Source: Candidatus Krumholzibacteriia bacterium
GTDB lineage: Bacteria > Krumholzibacteriota > Krumholzibacteriia > LZORAL124-64-63
NCBI GenBank assembly: GCA_030643455.1
Contig: DAOWLV010000138.1
Location: forward strand, 1-7,730
DNA length: 7,730 nt
Reading direction: 5' to 3'
Positions 1 to 6,548 of the stretch are shown piece after piece. The stretch's first letter is position 1; each line of letters opens with the position of its first letter. Position numbers and translations under genes: made by a program. The notes beneath the pieces were generated by a model. That model searched no databases. It was not told the DNA's origin and was given only the letters and a program-made list of their open reading frames with translations.

Positions 1-1
1 C

Positions 2-109
2 GCGGCGGCTGCGGAAGAATTCGGCACTCCGGGCAACTACGTCAACGGCGCCAACATCGCCGGCTTCATCAAGGTTGCCGACTCGATGCTGGACCAGGGT
101 GTTGTCTAG
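2..109 (+). CDS. gdhA: NADP-type glutamate dehydrogenase, C-terminal end (partial)
   Basis: This is the last 35 codons of a gene that begins before the window. The translation contains GTPGNYVNGANIAGFIKVAD, the highly conserved C-terminal helix region of hexameric glutamate dehydrogenases (Glu/Leu/Phe/Val dehydrogenase family), and ends in MLDQGVV before a TAG stop. The family interconverts 2-oxoglutarate plus ammonia and glutamate in the cytoplasm. The 'NGANIAGF(I/V)KVADAM' pattern is typical of the NADP-dependent biosynthetic (GdhA) branch rather than the NAD catabolic one. A strong terminator begins 37 nt after the stop, so the gene ends its own transcription unit and is not cotranscribed with what follows. 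The catalytic Lys and nucleotide-binding regions lie outside the window, so cofactor specificity cannot be confirmed here. Confidence 0.85.
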   Translation, partial: AAAAEEFGTPGNYVNGANIAGFIKVADSMLDQGVV

Positions 110-146
110 GCAGAATTGAGCGATTGCGGGTTCGGCCCGCGACAGA

Positions 147-176
147 GCGGGGCGGCCTTGGCCGCCCCGCTTTTTT
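147..176 (+). terminator. Intrinsic terminator of gdhA
   Basis: A perfect 11-bp GC-rich stem (GCGGGGCGGCC, 147-157, pairing with 160-170) is followed directly by six T residues (171-176). The drawn loop is only 2 nt, so the apical pair or two must open in RNA. Position just after gdhA and the U-tract on the plus strand make this a standard Rho-independent terminator. It leaves only 20 nt before the next reading frame at 197, so a promoter for that frame must overlap the terminator or lie elsewhere. Confidence 0.9.
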
Positions 177-196
177 GCCGGTGGAAGGAATGATCA

Positions 197-478
197 ATGG
201 CGCAATACGGATTTCCGGGTCTCGGGATCATGGGCGCACCCATGGCCGCCAATCCCATGTTCGCCGGGAAGGGGGCGTTGATCGCCAAGGATGATTTCAC
301 TCCTGCATTTCCCTTGAAACATATGTAAAAGGATTTGCATCTGGCCATGACCCTGGGTGATATTCTGGGTCAGGCCATGCCTTCGGCAGCCGCAGCCAAC
401 GAGGTGTTCATCCGGGCCCGGGCAGCGGGTCTGGCCGAAGAGGATTTTTGCACCGTCTACAAAATTTTCACCGATTGA
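197..478 (+). pseudogene. Glyoxylate/succinic semialdehyde reductase remnant (internal deletion plus stop)
   Basis: One frame from ATG 197 (AAGGAA ribosome site at 185-190) to TGA 476 reads through with a single in-frame TAA at 326-328. Residues 1-19 give the Rossmann start of the beta-hydroxyacid dehydrogenase family, GFPGLGIMGAPMAAN (GxGxxG-like, first Gly replaced by Pro context). From residue 19 the text jumps straight to the family's C-terminal part: NPMF, then DDFTPAFPLKHM-stop-KDLHLA, then MPSAAAANEVFIRARAAGLA and EDF. Intact relatives are about 285-290 residues, so about 190-195 codons between the cofactor-binding loop and the C-terminal helical domain are missing, with frame preserved. 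The stop stands where relatives often have Gln (HMQKDL), consistent with one CAA-to-TAA change. The remnant lacks the substrate motif and catalytic Lys region and cannot be an active enzyme. It sits 42 nt upstream of the MmgE/PrpD gene. Family assignment is from motif memory; exact subfamily is an inference. Confidence 0.85.
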
Positions 479-509
479 GGAACCCCGGCTACCGGACCCC
501 GTGTCCGGC

Positions 510-515
510 AGGAGG
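510..515 (+). promoter_or_regulatory. Ribosome binding site of the MmgE/PrpD gene
   Basis: A perfect AGGAGG lies 5 nt before the ATG at 521. It fixes the start codon and shows that the gene still has an intact translation signal despite the decay of the upstream frame. Confidence 0.8.
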
Positions 516-520
516 AAACG

Positions 521-1897
521 ATGAGCAGCATCACCCGCAAGATGGCCGACTTTGCCATCAATCTGCGCTTCGAGGACATACCCGCCGTGTCGATCAAGGA
601 AGCCAAGCGTTTCCTGCTGGACAGCGTGGGTTGCGCCCTGGCCGCGGTTCCCAACGAGGACATGGCGGCCATGTACCGTTTCATCGACAAGCTGGGGGGC
701 ACTCCGGAGTCAACCCTGATCGGCAGCGGCGAACGAACCAACGCATCCAATGCCGCCTTGATGAACAGTCTGCTGGTCCGGGCCTTCGACTACAACGACA
801 TCTACTGGGAGCAGGATCCCAGCCATCCCTCGGACATCATCTTCGGGGCCGTCTCACCGGCCGAGGCGATGAATAAAGGCGGCGCCGAAACACTGACGGC
901 AATCATGATCGCCTACGAACTGGAATTGCGCTGGTGCCTGGCCTGTTTCCCGGGCGTGCGCGAGGTGGGGTGGCATCACGCCACGTTGACCCAGTTCGTC
1001 AGCCCGTTCGTGGCCGGTCGCATCTACGGTCTGGATCCCGACCAGATGGTCGCCGCCGCCGGCATCAGTGGCAGCAGCCACTTCACCCTCGGTGGTGTGG
1101 TGGCCGGGCATCTGACCAACATGAAAAACACCGCCGACCCGTTGGCTACCCAGGGCGGCGTTCTTGCCGCACAGATGGCGGCCGAGGGTTACGGTGGACC
1201 CGTCGAGGTGATCGAGGGCAAGGAGGGGTTCCAGCACGTGATCCACAACGTGGAGCTCAAGCCCGAGATCCTGCTGGACGGCTTGGGGGAGAAGTTCATC
1301 ATCACCGACTGCGGCTACAAGGCCTTCCCGACCGAAGCACTCACTCACCAGCCGATGTCTGCCGTGCTGAACATCATGCAGAAAAACGGGCTGGTGGCCG
1401 AGGATCTGGCTTTGATCCACATCCAGACCACGGCGCGCGGCGCGGACATTCTGAGTGATCCCAGCAAGTACGATCCGCAGACCAAGGAAACGGCTGACCA
1501 CAGCCTGCCCTACTGTCTGGCGGCCGTGGCTGCGGACGGGGGCGTTTATCCCAACAGCTTCGAGCAGGAAAAACTGTTCGACCCCCGCATCCGCATGCTG
1601 CTGGGAAAGATCAAGGTGGTGGCCAACGACGAGATCGACGGGCTGTTCCCCGCCGTCAAACGGGCCATCGCGACCATCACCACGAATGACGGCCGCGAAT
1701 TTGTCGAGACCGTGGACCATGCCAAGGGGAGTCCGCAGAATCCCCTGAGTGATGAAGAACTGATCGCCAAGTTCCGGGCGAATTCGGAAGCGGTGATCGA
1801 CACGGCGCGGCAGGACGAGATCATCGAGGCCACCTGGGGTTTTGACAAGATCGCGGACGTTGGCCAGTACATGAAACTGCTGGTGACCGGCAAGTAG
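521..1897 (+). CDS. MmgE/PrpD family protein (458 aa)
   Basis: Cytoplasmic enzyme of the MmgE/PrpD fold, the family of 2-methylcitrate dehydratase, cis-aconitate decarboxylase and iminodisuccinate epimerase. The usual length is about 450-480 residues and this is full length. Visible family blocks in order: DSVGCALAA (34-42), NAALMNSLLVRAFDYND (77-93), SHPSD (101-105), GWHHA (150-154), the K-rich MKNTADPLATQGG (201-213), GYGGPVEVIEGKEGF (223-237), YKAFPTEALTH (266-276), DHSLPY (326-331) and KGSPQNPLSDEELIAKF (402-418). Family acidic/basic active-site positions D90, H102, H152, K202 and K267 appear retained. The usual HxxDxDD motif reads RAFDYND, and the position after KxxP that is basic in decarboxylases is Glu. 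A specific substrate therefore cannot be assigned. Start is set by AGGAGG at 510-515. It follows a broken semialdehyde/glyoxylate reductase frame by 42 nt, suggesting a former small operon. No convincing sigma70 promoter is visible close upstream. Confidence 0.92.
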   Translation: MSSITRKMADFAINLRFEDIPAVSIKEAKRFLLDSVGCALAAVPNEDMAAMYRFIDKLGGTPESTLIGSGERTNASNAALMNSLLVRAFDYNDIYWEQDPSHPSDIIFGAVSPAEAMNKGGAETLTAIMIAYELELRWCLACFPGVREVGWHHATLTQFVSPFVAGRIYGLDPDQMVAAAGISGSSHFTLGGVVAGHLTNMKNTADPLATQGGVLAAQMAAEGYGGPVEVIEGKEGFQHVIHNVELKPEILLDGLGEKFIITDCGYKAFPTEALTHQPMSAVLNIMQKNGLVAEDLALIHIQTTARGADILSDPSKYDPQTKETADHSLPYCLAAVAADGGVYPNSFEQEKLFDPRIRMLLGKIKVVANDEIDGLFPAVKRAIATITTNDGREFVETVDHAKGSPQNPLSDEELIAKFRANSEAVIDTARQDEIIEATWGFDKIADVGQYMKLLVTGK

Positions 1898-1952
1898 CCG
1901 GCCGGACGGCTGCGCATCCCGCGGGCGTTTCGGTGACACCGGGCAACCACTA

Positions 1953-1987
1953 AAAAGCCCCCGGGGAGCAATTCCCCGGGGGCTTTT
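1953..1987. terminator. Bidirectional intrinsic terminator between convergent genes
   Basis: A 15-bp perfect stem pairs 1953-1967 (AAAAGCCCCCGGGGA) with 1973-1987 around a 5-nt loop. The stem is flanked by four A on the left and four T on the right, giving a U-tract for transcripts in either direction. It lies 55 nt after the stop of the MmgE/PrpD gene and 24 nt beyond the stop of the minus-strand secreted-protein gene, as expected for a shared terminator of two convergent units. Confidence 0.9.
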
Positions 1988-2011
1988 CCCTGTGCGATCC
2001 TCAAGTCGCGC

Positions 2012-3142
2012 TTACCTGTAAAGAGCCTTCAACATTCCCCAAGTCGTTTCCTCGGTCGGAATCGGACCGTCGGTGTTGCCGATCTTCACGTACTCCAGGT
2101 ACCAGCCCGGGCGCTGGACGCTGCTGTCGGAACCGAAGTCGAACCGGACGCGGATGGTCATGTCCATGAACTGGGACAGGTCGAAGCAGGACCGTCCCCA
2201 GGTGCGGATCGGCACGCCGTCGGTGACATTGCCGGCGAAGACTTCCTCCTGCAGCACGCAGGGTGCCGAACCACTGTTGCAGATACCGGTGTAGCCCTCG
2301 GCGGGCGGGATGACGATGTCGTCGACGGTCACGTTGCCGCCGTCATAGATGTTGCCGCTGCCGGTGGTGTAACCTTCGGTGAAGACGTAGTGCTTGACCT
2401 CCATCCAGGAGCATTCCGGGGTGACCATGAAGGTCGGGGAATAGAGACCTTCGCCGGAGATTGCAAGGTAGTCGCCGTTGAGCACGGTGGCCCAGACGTT
2501 GCCAGGCGAACCCGGCACCGTGGTTTCCAAGCCGTATTGCCAGACGGGAGCGCCTTGGGTGGGGTCACAGGGTTCAGGCGCAAATCCCCAGTCGCCATCG
2601 TTGAAGTTCCAGTCGTAGCAGATCGAGAAGAAATTGCAGATCGAGCCGTCCTCTTCCTCCGGCTGGGGCGGGAGTTCACATTCCACGGTCAGGGTGTAGG
2701 ACGAGGCCGCCCCATCATACCCGTCGACCACGATGTAATAGGTGCCGGGATTGAACTCCCCGCTGATCGTGGAATTGCCGTAGGCGGTGCAGGTTGCCTC
2801 GTCGCATTCGGTCAGCAGGAACACGTCCAGATCGGCCTGCATGTTCGAGAGTGCGATGTTCAGGACGTAGTAGTCATCGAGAATGATCTCGTAGACGTCT
2901 TCGCCACCCGACTCGTTCCAGGCCACGCAGCTGTAGAGTTCGACGTTGTTCACCGAATCGGTGTTGTCGCCGTCGATGACATCGCCACACTGGATGGCCA
3001 TCGCGTTGGTGCAATCGAGCAGGCCGGTGACACTGAGTTCGATCTTGTTCTGGGGTTTGCCGGATGCGTCGTCTGACCAGGCCGGAACGGCGGTCAAGGT
3101 CAGGAGGGAAATGAGGAGGAGGGTTTTTAGCAGGGTTTTCAT
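2012..3142 (-). CDS. Secreted cysteine-rich protein with PPC-like domain (376 aa)
   Basis: Predicted exported protein of unknown specific role. Start chosen at 3142, not at an upstream in-frame ATG (3286), because AAAGGAGG lies 6 nt before it and the protein then begins with a classic signal peptide (MKTLLKTLLLISLLTLTAVPAWS, about residues 1-23). Residues about 38-155 resemble a bacterial pre-peptidase C-terminal (PPC) domain: CGDVIDGDN (52-60), GEDVYEI (80-86), DLDVFLL (104-110) and GTYYIVVDGYDG (133-144). A Pro/Glu-rich linker (157-165) leads to a second, beta-rich region (about 170-355) with GEGLYSPTF, SWMEVKHYVF and WYLEYVKIG, reminiscent of MAM/jelly-roll type domains in secreted proteases. 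Thirteen Cys in the mature part suggest disulfides and an extracytoplasmic location. There is no catalytic motif. It lacks the FlgD-Ig C-terminal domain of its neighbours and ends instead in EETTWGMLKALYR. It is divergent from the metalloprotease gene at 3522. Confidence 0.85.
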   Translation of the reverse strand: MKTLLKTLLLISLLTLTAVPAWSDDASGKPQNKIELSVTGLLDCTNAMAIQCGDVIDGDNTDSVNNVELYSCVAWNESGGEDVYEIILDDYYVLNIALSNMQADLDVFLLTECDEATCTAYGNSTISGEFNPGTYYIVVDGYDGAASSYTLTVECELPPQPEEEDGSICNFFSICYDWNFNDGDWGFAPEPCDPTQGAPVWQYGLETTVPGSPGNVWATVLNGDYLAISGEGLYSPTFMVTPECSWMEVKHYVFTEGYTTGSGNIYDGGNVTVDDIVIPPAEGYTGICNSGSAPCVLQEEVFAGNVTDGVPIRTWGRSCFDLSQFMDMTIRVRFDFGSDSSVQRPGWYLEYVKIGNTDGPIPTEETTWGMLKALYR

Positions 3143-3148
3143 TGGGGG

Positions 3149-3156
3149 CCTCCTTT
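3149..3156 (-). promoter_or_regulatory. Ribosome binding site deciding the start at 3142
   Basis: On the minus strand AAAGGAGG precedes the ATG at 3142 with a 6-nt spacer. This strong site, together with the signal peptide that starts right there, rejects the longer 424-residue reading from 3286. Confidence 0.8.
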
Positions 3157-3256
3157 GCGGAGTGTGGCGGTAGGTGGTGAGACGTGTGGCGGTGTCTGGC
3201 AGGACGTCCGTGTCTGATGAGAGGATCCCCCGAAGCACGCGCCTCTGGGTGAGGGG

Positions 3257-3286
3257 AGTGTAACAGATCGAGAGAGGAGATTTCAA
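3257..3286 (-). promoter_or_regulatory. Candidate sigma70-type promoter for the PPC-domain gene
   Basis: On the minus strand a TTGAAA (3281-3286) is followed after 18 nt by TACACT (3257-3262), five and four matches to the -35 and -10 consensus. Transcription would start near 3250, giving a leader of about 110 nt before the ATG at 3142. This promoter could be cut out by the longer start reading, another reason to reject it. It was found by eye only. Confidence 0.4.
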
Positions 3287-3350
3287 GGGGGTGGGGCTTG
3301 ATAGGAATGGGACGTGTTAGTGGATAAACCCGGATGGCCCAAGGGGGTGG
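3284..3350 (+). repeat. 11-nt direct repeat in the divergent intergenic region
   Basis: CAAGGGGGTGG occurs at 3284-3294 and exactly again at 3340-3350, 56 bp apart. An 8-nt TGTAACAG also occurs twice, at 3259-3266 and 3352-3359, next to the two copies. The first 11-mer overlaps the predicted -35 of the minus-strand gene and the second lies at the -35 zone of the candidate plus-strand promoter. These could be binding sites for a shared regulator of the two divergent genes, but G-rich runs can repeat by chance. Confidence 0.4.
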
Positions 3351-3376
3351 ATGTAACAGCCCGGGTGTGGTACACT
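3348..3376 (+). promoter_or_regulatory. Candidate extended -10 promoter for the metalloprotease gene
   Basis: TGGTACACT (3368-3376) forms an extended -10 (TGn plus TACACT). The -35 at the right distance (TGGATG, 3348-3353) is weak. A start near 3383 would give a 5' leader of about 139 nt that opens with the hairpin at 3395-3429. This was found by eye; no other good candidate is seen closer to the gene. Confidence 0.3.
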
Positions 3377-3394
3377 AAAAAATAGCTTGAGGAA

Positions 3395-3429
3395 ACAAGG
3401 AGGATGGGGTTTTCCCCCGTCCTCCTTGT
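3395..3429 (+). promoter_or_regulatory. 15-bp hairpin in the leader of the metalloprotease gene
   Basis: Positions 3395-3404 (ACAAGGAGGA) pair perfectly with 3420-3429. A T-G wobble and four G-C pairs continue the stem to a 5-nt loop TTTTC. No T-run follows on the plus strand, so it is not a normal terminator for rightward transcription. The left arm carries a perfect Shine-Dalgarno-like AAGGAGGA and the right arm its complement TCCTCCTT. CTCCT (3422-3426) is complementary to the gene's own AGGAG at 3511-3515. A 5' stabilising or translation-controlling hairpin is plausible but unproven. Confidence 0.5.
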
Positions 3430-3521
3430 GAATCGGACCAAGGTCAAGCGAACGAACATGTTGTTCGGTCTTCCCGCCCCGCCCATTATGGCAGGCTTCC
3501 CGAGCTCTACAGGAGAATTCA

Positions 3522-6440
3522 ATGTCCAAGACTCGCCTAGGTGTTTTTCTACTGCTCATCTTCGTGGCCGTGCTTGGTAACGGTGCCGCCACGGCTTTCT
3601 CCCCGACTGGCGAAGAGTTCGAGGTGCCCTTGCCTGAATTCGTCCCCGTTGCCCCGGCCGATATTGCCGCACGCGGCGCTGCCTTTTCCGCCGCCATGGC
3701 CGAAATCTACGGCGGGCGCTGGCATGCCCAGGGCTACAACGCATCCAATGGAAAACCACGCTGGGTCTACGGCAGTGGGCCTGAGGTAACCACGGCCATT
3801 TCCACCAAGGCCGATCTCCGACCGGCTGCTCGCAGTGTGCTTGACCAGGTGAGCGCCCCCTTGGCCCTCGACGTCAAGGAGCTGCGCCTGACAGATACGC
3901 CTCATGCAGCCGGTAAGTGGGCCGCCCACTTCCAGCAGACCTACTTCGGAGTGGACGTCTGGCAAGCGCGGGTTTCGGTGGTGTTCTCCGACAACGGCGC
4001 CCTCATGGCCATCGGCAATCAATATCGTCAGGGGATCGACATCGATCCTGTTCCTGCCCTCGGCGCCGTCCAGGCTCTGGACCTGGCCCGCACAAACCTG
4101 CCCTTCGTGACAGAGATCGACGAGAACCGTGGCGATCCCCAGCTGCTCGTGCTGCCGGTTGCGGTCTCGGCCTGGGAAGAGGAGTACCGTCTCGTCTGGC
4201 GCGTGCGGCTGCGCAGCGAAGAACCTCTGGGTGCGTGGGTCATTCACATCGATGCCCACGACGGCAGTGTCGTCTGGCAGTACAACGATGTGCGTCAGGA
4301 GTACAGCGGTTCCGCGAGGAGCACTGTCCAGGAAGATACCTATTGTCTGGGTGCTGAAGTGCAGGCCGCGCCTTACCTGCGGCTGACGGTTGCGGGTCTG
4401 GGAACCGTCATAACCGATAATGAGGGAAACTGGTCCATCGGCGCGTCGGGCGAGCCCCACGCCGTGACGGCGGATCTCTACGGCCCCTTTGTCGATCTCA
4501 ATAATGTCGCTGGTCCCGAAGCTGCTTTCAGCGGCACGGTCGTGGAGGACGTCCCGATGCAGGTTGTCTTCGACGGCCTCAACTCCCGGCAGGATGAACG
4601 CGATGTCTTCGACGGCGTCAACGACGTCCACGACTTCTTCGAATCCATCGACCCGGGCTTTATCTACGCCAACCAGCGGATCACCGCATACGTGGGCCGC
4701 ACCGATGGTTTCTGTCCGGGCAACGCCTGGTGGAACGGGACGATCAATTTCTGTGAGGCCGGCGACGGTTACGCCAATACCGGCGAGATCCAGAACGTGG
4801 TCCAGCATGAGTTCGGTCACGGCGTGAACGACTACATCCTGGGTGGGACGCAAGGTTCCACGGGGATGGGTGAGGGCAACAGCGACATCCTCGCGAACCT
4901 GATGTCGCAGGAGTCCATCATCGGTTTGGGCTTTTTCCAGGACGATTGCAGCAGCGGCATCCGTAACGCGGACAACCAGCTCATCTACCCCGACAACGTG
5001 GTCGGCCAGTCGATCCATTTCGCCGGCCAGGTCATCGCGGGCTTCAACTGGGATGCCATGGTGCTGATGCAGCAGGATCTCGGGGACGAGCAGGGCGCCG
5101 ACTTTGCCGCCAGCAACTGGCACCTCGGACGCGTTCTCATGCAGCCGACCAACATGCCCGCCCAGGTCTTCGCCACTTTCCTGGCCGATGACGACGACGG
5201 CAATCTCGACAACGGCACGCCACACTATGCGTATTACGCCCAGGCCGCCGAAAACCACGGGTTCACGGCACCTGCGGTCACGGTCGGTGTGTTGATCACC
5301 CATTCGCCCCTTGGTGATACTACCGAGACCGGCCCCTTCGAGGTGGAAGCCTCCATCATCTCCACGGAGGCGGAGCTGGCTCCGGAACTTCTCAAGCTCA
5401 TGTGGCGCTCCGGTAACAGCGACTGGACCGAAACTGCACTCACCGCGGCCGGTGATGATCTGTACGTGGGAACGATCCCCACCCAATCGGGCGGCGATGT
5501 GGAATACTATTTTTCAGCCGGCGACGCTGTCGGCAATCAGGCTTCCCTGCCCGCCCTGGCCCCGAATTTCTTCTTCGGCTTTCTGGTGGCCTGGGCCATC
5601 GACCCGGTGGAGATCGACGGTGAGTGGATCGCCGGTCTACCCGGTGACACCGCAAGCACCGGAATCTGGGAGCGCGTGGATCCGGTGGGTACGATCGCCC
5701 AGCCCAGTAGTGATCACACTGTCGAAGGCACCGACTGCTGGGTCACCGGACAACAGGTCACCGGTCAGGGCGACGGCTTCAACGACGTTGACGGTGGCCG
5801 GACCACCTTGACCAGTCCGGTCTGGGATCTGACAAGTTTCGAGGACGTCGAGATCCGGTACTGGAAGTGGTACAGCAACGATCGCGGCGCCGGGCCCAAC
5901 AGCGACTGGTGGGACGTGACGGTATCCAACGACGCGGGCGAGACATGGACAGAACTCGAACACACCATGCAATCGACGCCGGGGTGGGAGGCCTTCTCCT
6001 TCGCCGTTACCGACTACTTCGTGGCGCCGGGTCAGCTGCAGCTGCGCTTCGTCGCCGCGGACGAGGGCGATGGCTCCCTGGTTGAGGCCGCCATCGACGA
6101 CGTGGCCATCATCGCGGTTTCCTCAGCTTCTGCGGTCGGCGATGAAGACCTGCAAGTGGCCATGGTTCCGGTGCTCGACCAGAACGTGCCCAATCCCTTC
6201 AATCCGGCAACCGAGATCTCCTTCAATCTGCCGCGAGACGGCCATGCATCGTTGAAGATCTACAACGTGCAGGGTGCACTTGTGCGTGTGCTGATCGACG
6301 AGGAGTTGGCGGCTGGAACGCAACGGGTCGTATGGGATGGAACCGGTGCCAACAGCCAACCTGTAGCCTCGGGTGTCTACTTCTACCGCCTGGTGACGGA
6401 GAACGGAGTGCTGGACAAGCGGATGTTGTTGATCAAGTAA
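3522..6440 (+). CDS. Secreted M36/thermolysin-like zinc metalloprotease with FlgD-Ig C-terminal domain (972 aa)
   Basis: Predicted exported endopeptidase. AGGAG (3511-3515) lies 6 nt before the ATG, and residues 1-26 are a signal peptide with a clear hydrophobic core. Domains in order: FTP/PepSY-type inhibitory propeptide (about 80-258, with FGVDVWQARVSVVFSDNG and GAWVIHIDAHDGSVVWQYND); a carboxypeptidase-regulatory-like beta insert (about 262-345); catalytic domain (about 345-585) with NAWWNGTINF (401-410), zinc motif HEFGH (H429, E430, H433), third ligand candidate E451 in GMGEGNSD, and H499 in SIHFAGQVIAGFNWD as the likely catalytic His, an arrangement closer to fungalysin M36 than classical M4; an acidic DDDDGNLDNGTPH loop (556-568); an Ig-like domain (about 585-680); a MAM/jelly-roll-like domain (about 695-865); and a FlgD-Ig/type IX-like C-terminal domain (about 885-972: NVPNPFNP, WDGTGANSQPVASGVYFYRL, KRMLLIK). 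All catalytic residues are present. It is divergent from the PPC-domain gene, with its own terminator 26 nt after the stop. The natural substrate is unknown. Confidence 0.93.
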   Translation: MSKTRLGVFLLLIFVAVLGNGAATAFSPTGEEFEVPLPEFVPVAPADIAARGAAFSAAMAEIYGGRWHAQGYNASNGKPRWVYGSGPEVTTAISTKADLRPAARSVLDQVSAPLALDVKELRLTDTPHAAGKWAAHFQQTYFGVDVWQARVSVVFSDNGALMAIGNQYRQGIDIDPVPALGAVQALDLARTNLPFVTEIDENRGDPQLLVLPVAVSAWEEEYRLVWRVRLRSEEPLGAWVIHIDAHDGSVVWQYNDVRQEYSGSARSTVQEDTYCLGAEVQAAPYLRLTVAGLGTVITDNEGNWSIGASGEPHAVTADLYGPFVDLNNVAGPEAAFSGTVVEDVPMQVVFDGLNSRQDERDVFDGVNDVHDFFESIDPGFIYANQRITAYVGRTDGFCPGNAWWNGTINFCEAGDGYANTGEIQNVVQHEFGHGVNDYILGGTQGSTGMGEGNSDILANLMSQESIIGLGFFQDDCSSGIRNADNQLIYPDNVVGQSIHFAGQVIAGFNWDAMVLMQQDLGDEQGADFAASNWHLGRVLMQPTNMPAQVFATFLADDDDGNLDNGTPHYAYYAQAAENHGFTAPAVTVGVLITHSPLGDTTETGPFEVEASIISTEAELAPELLKLMWRSGNSDWTETALTAAGDDLYVGTIPTQSGGDVEYYFSAGDAVGNQASLPALAPNFFFGFLVAWAIDPVEIDGEWIAGLPGDTASTGIWERVDPVGTIAQPSSDHTVEGTDCWVTGQQVTGQGDGFNDVDGGRTTLTSPVWDLTSFEDVEIRYWKWYSNDRGAGPNSDWWDVTVSNDAGETWTELEHTMQSTPGWEAFSFAVTDYFVAPGQLQLRFVAADEGDGSLVEAAIDDVAIIAVSSASAVGDEDLQVAMVPVLDQNVPNPFNPATEISFNLPRDGHASLKIYNVQGALVRVLIDEELAAGTQRVVWDGTGANSQPVASGVYFYRLVTENGVLDKRMLLIK

Positions 6441-6466
6441 CGCAAAACGTTCTTGGTTCACCACAT

Positions 6467-6501
6467 AAAAGACCCGGGGCCGCCCAGCCCCGGGTCTTTT
6501 T
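6467..6501 (+). terminator. Intrinsic terminator of the metalloprotease gene
   Basis: A 14-bp perfect stem (AAAAGACCCGGGGC, 6467-6480, with 6487-6500) closes a 6-nt loop and ends in five T. It starts 26 nt after the stop codon. The A-tract on its left would also let it act on leftward transcripts, but no leftward gene ends here. It insulates the protease from the tmRNA gene. Confidence 0.9.
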
Positions 6502-6513
6502 ATCCTATCCCCG

Positions 6514-6541
6514 TGGAACTTTTTCGAGCGTGTGCTATATT
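6514..6541 (+). promoter_or_regulatory. Candidate promoter of ssrA
   Basis: TGCTATATT (6533-6541) makes an extended -10 with five of six matches in TATATT. The -35 candidate TGGAAC (6514-6519, spacer 16) is weak. The start would fall near 6548, leaving a leader of about 39 nt to be removed by RNase P to give the mature 5' end at 6587. It is the best AT-rich promoter-like sequence between the terminator at 6501 and the tmRNA. Confidence 0.5.
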
Positions 6542-6548
6542 AATGAAC

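Noticed and set aside
854..1939. 361-residue minus-strand frame opposite the MmgE/PrpD gene
   Set aside because: Low-complexity His/Gln/Val-rich antisense shadow with no ribosome site; its upstream end overlaps the bidirectional terminator region.
3143..3286. 48-residue N-terminal extension of the PPC-domain protein
   Set aside because: The internal Met at 3142 has AAAGGAGG and starts a signal peptide; the extension has no family resemblance and overlaps the predicted promoter.
3395..3429. Hairpin read as an intrinsic terminator
   Set aside because: No T-run follows on the plus strand, and on the minus strand only a weak TTTCCTC follows; no gene ends here in either direction.
3549..5486. 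645-residue minus-strand open frame opposite the metalloprotease
   Set aside because: Long antisense openness arises from GC-rich codon use of the real gene; the sense strand has signal peptide, zinc motif and full domain order, and the antisense translation shows no domain.
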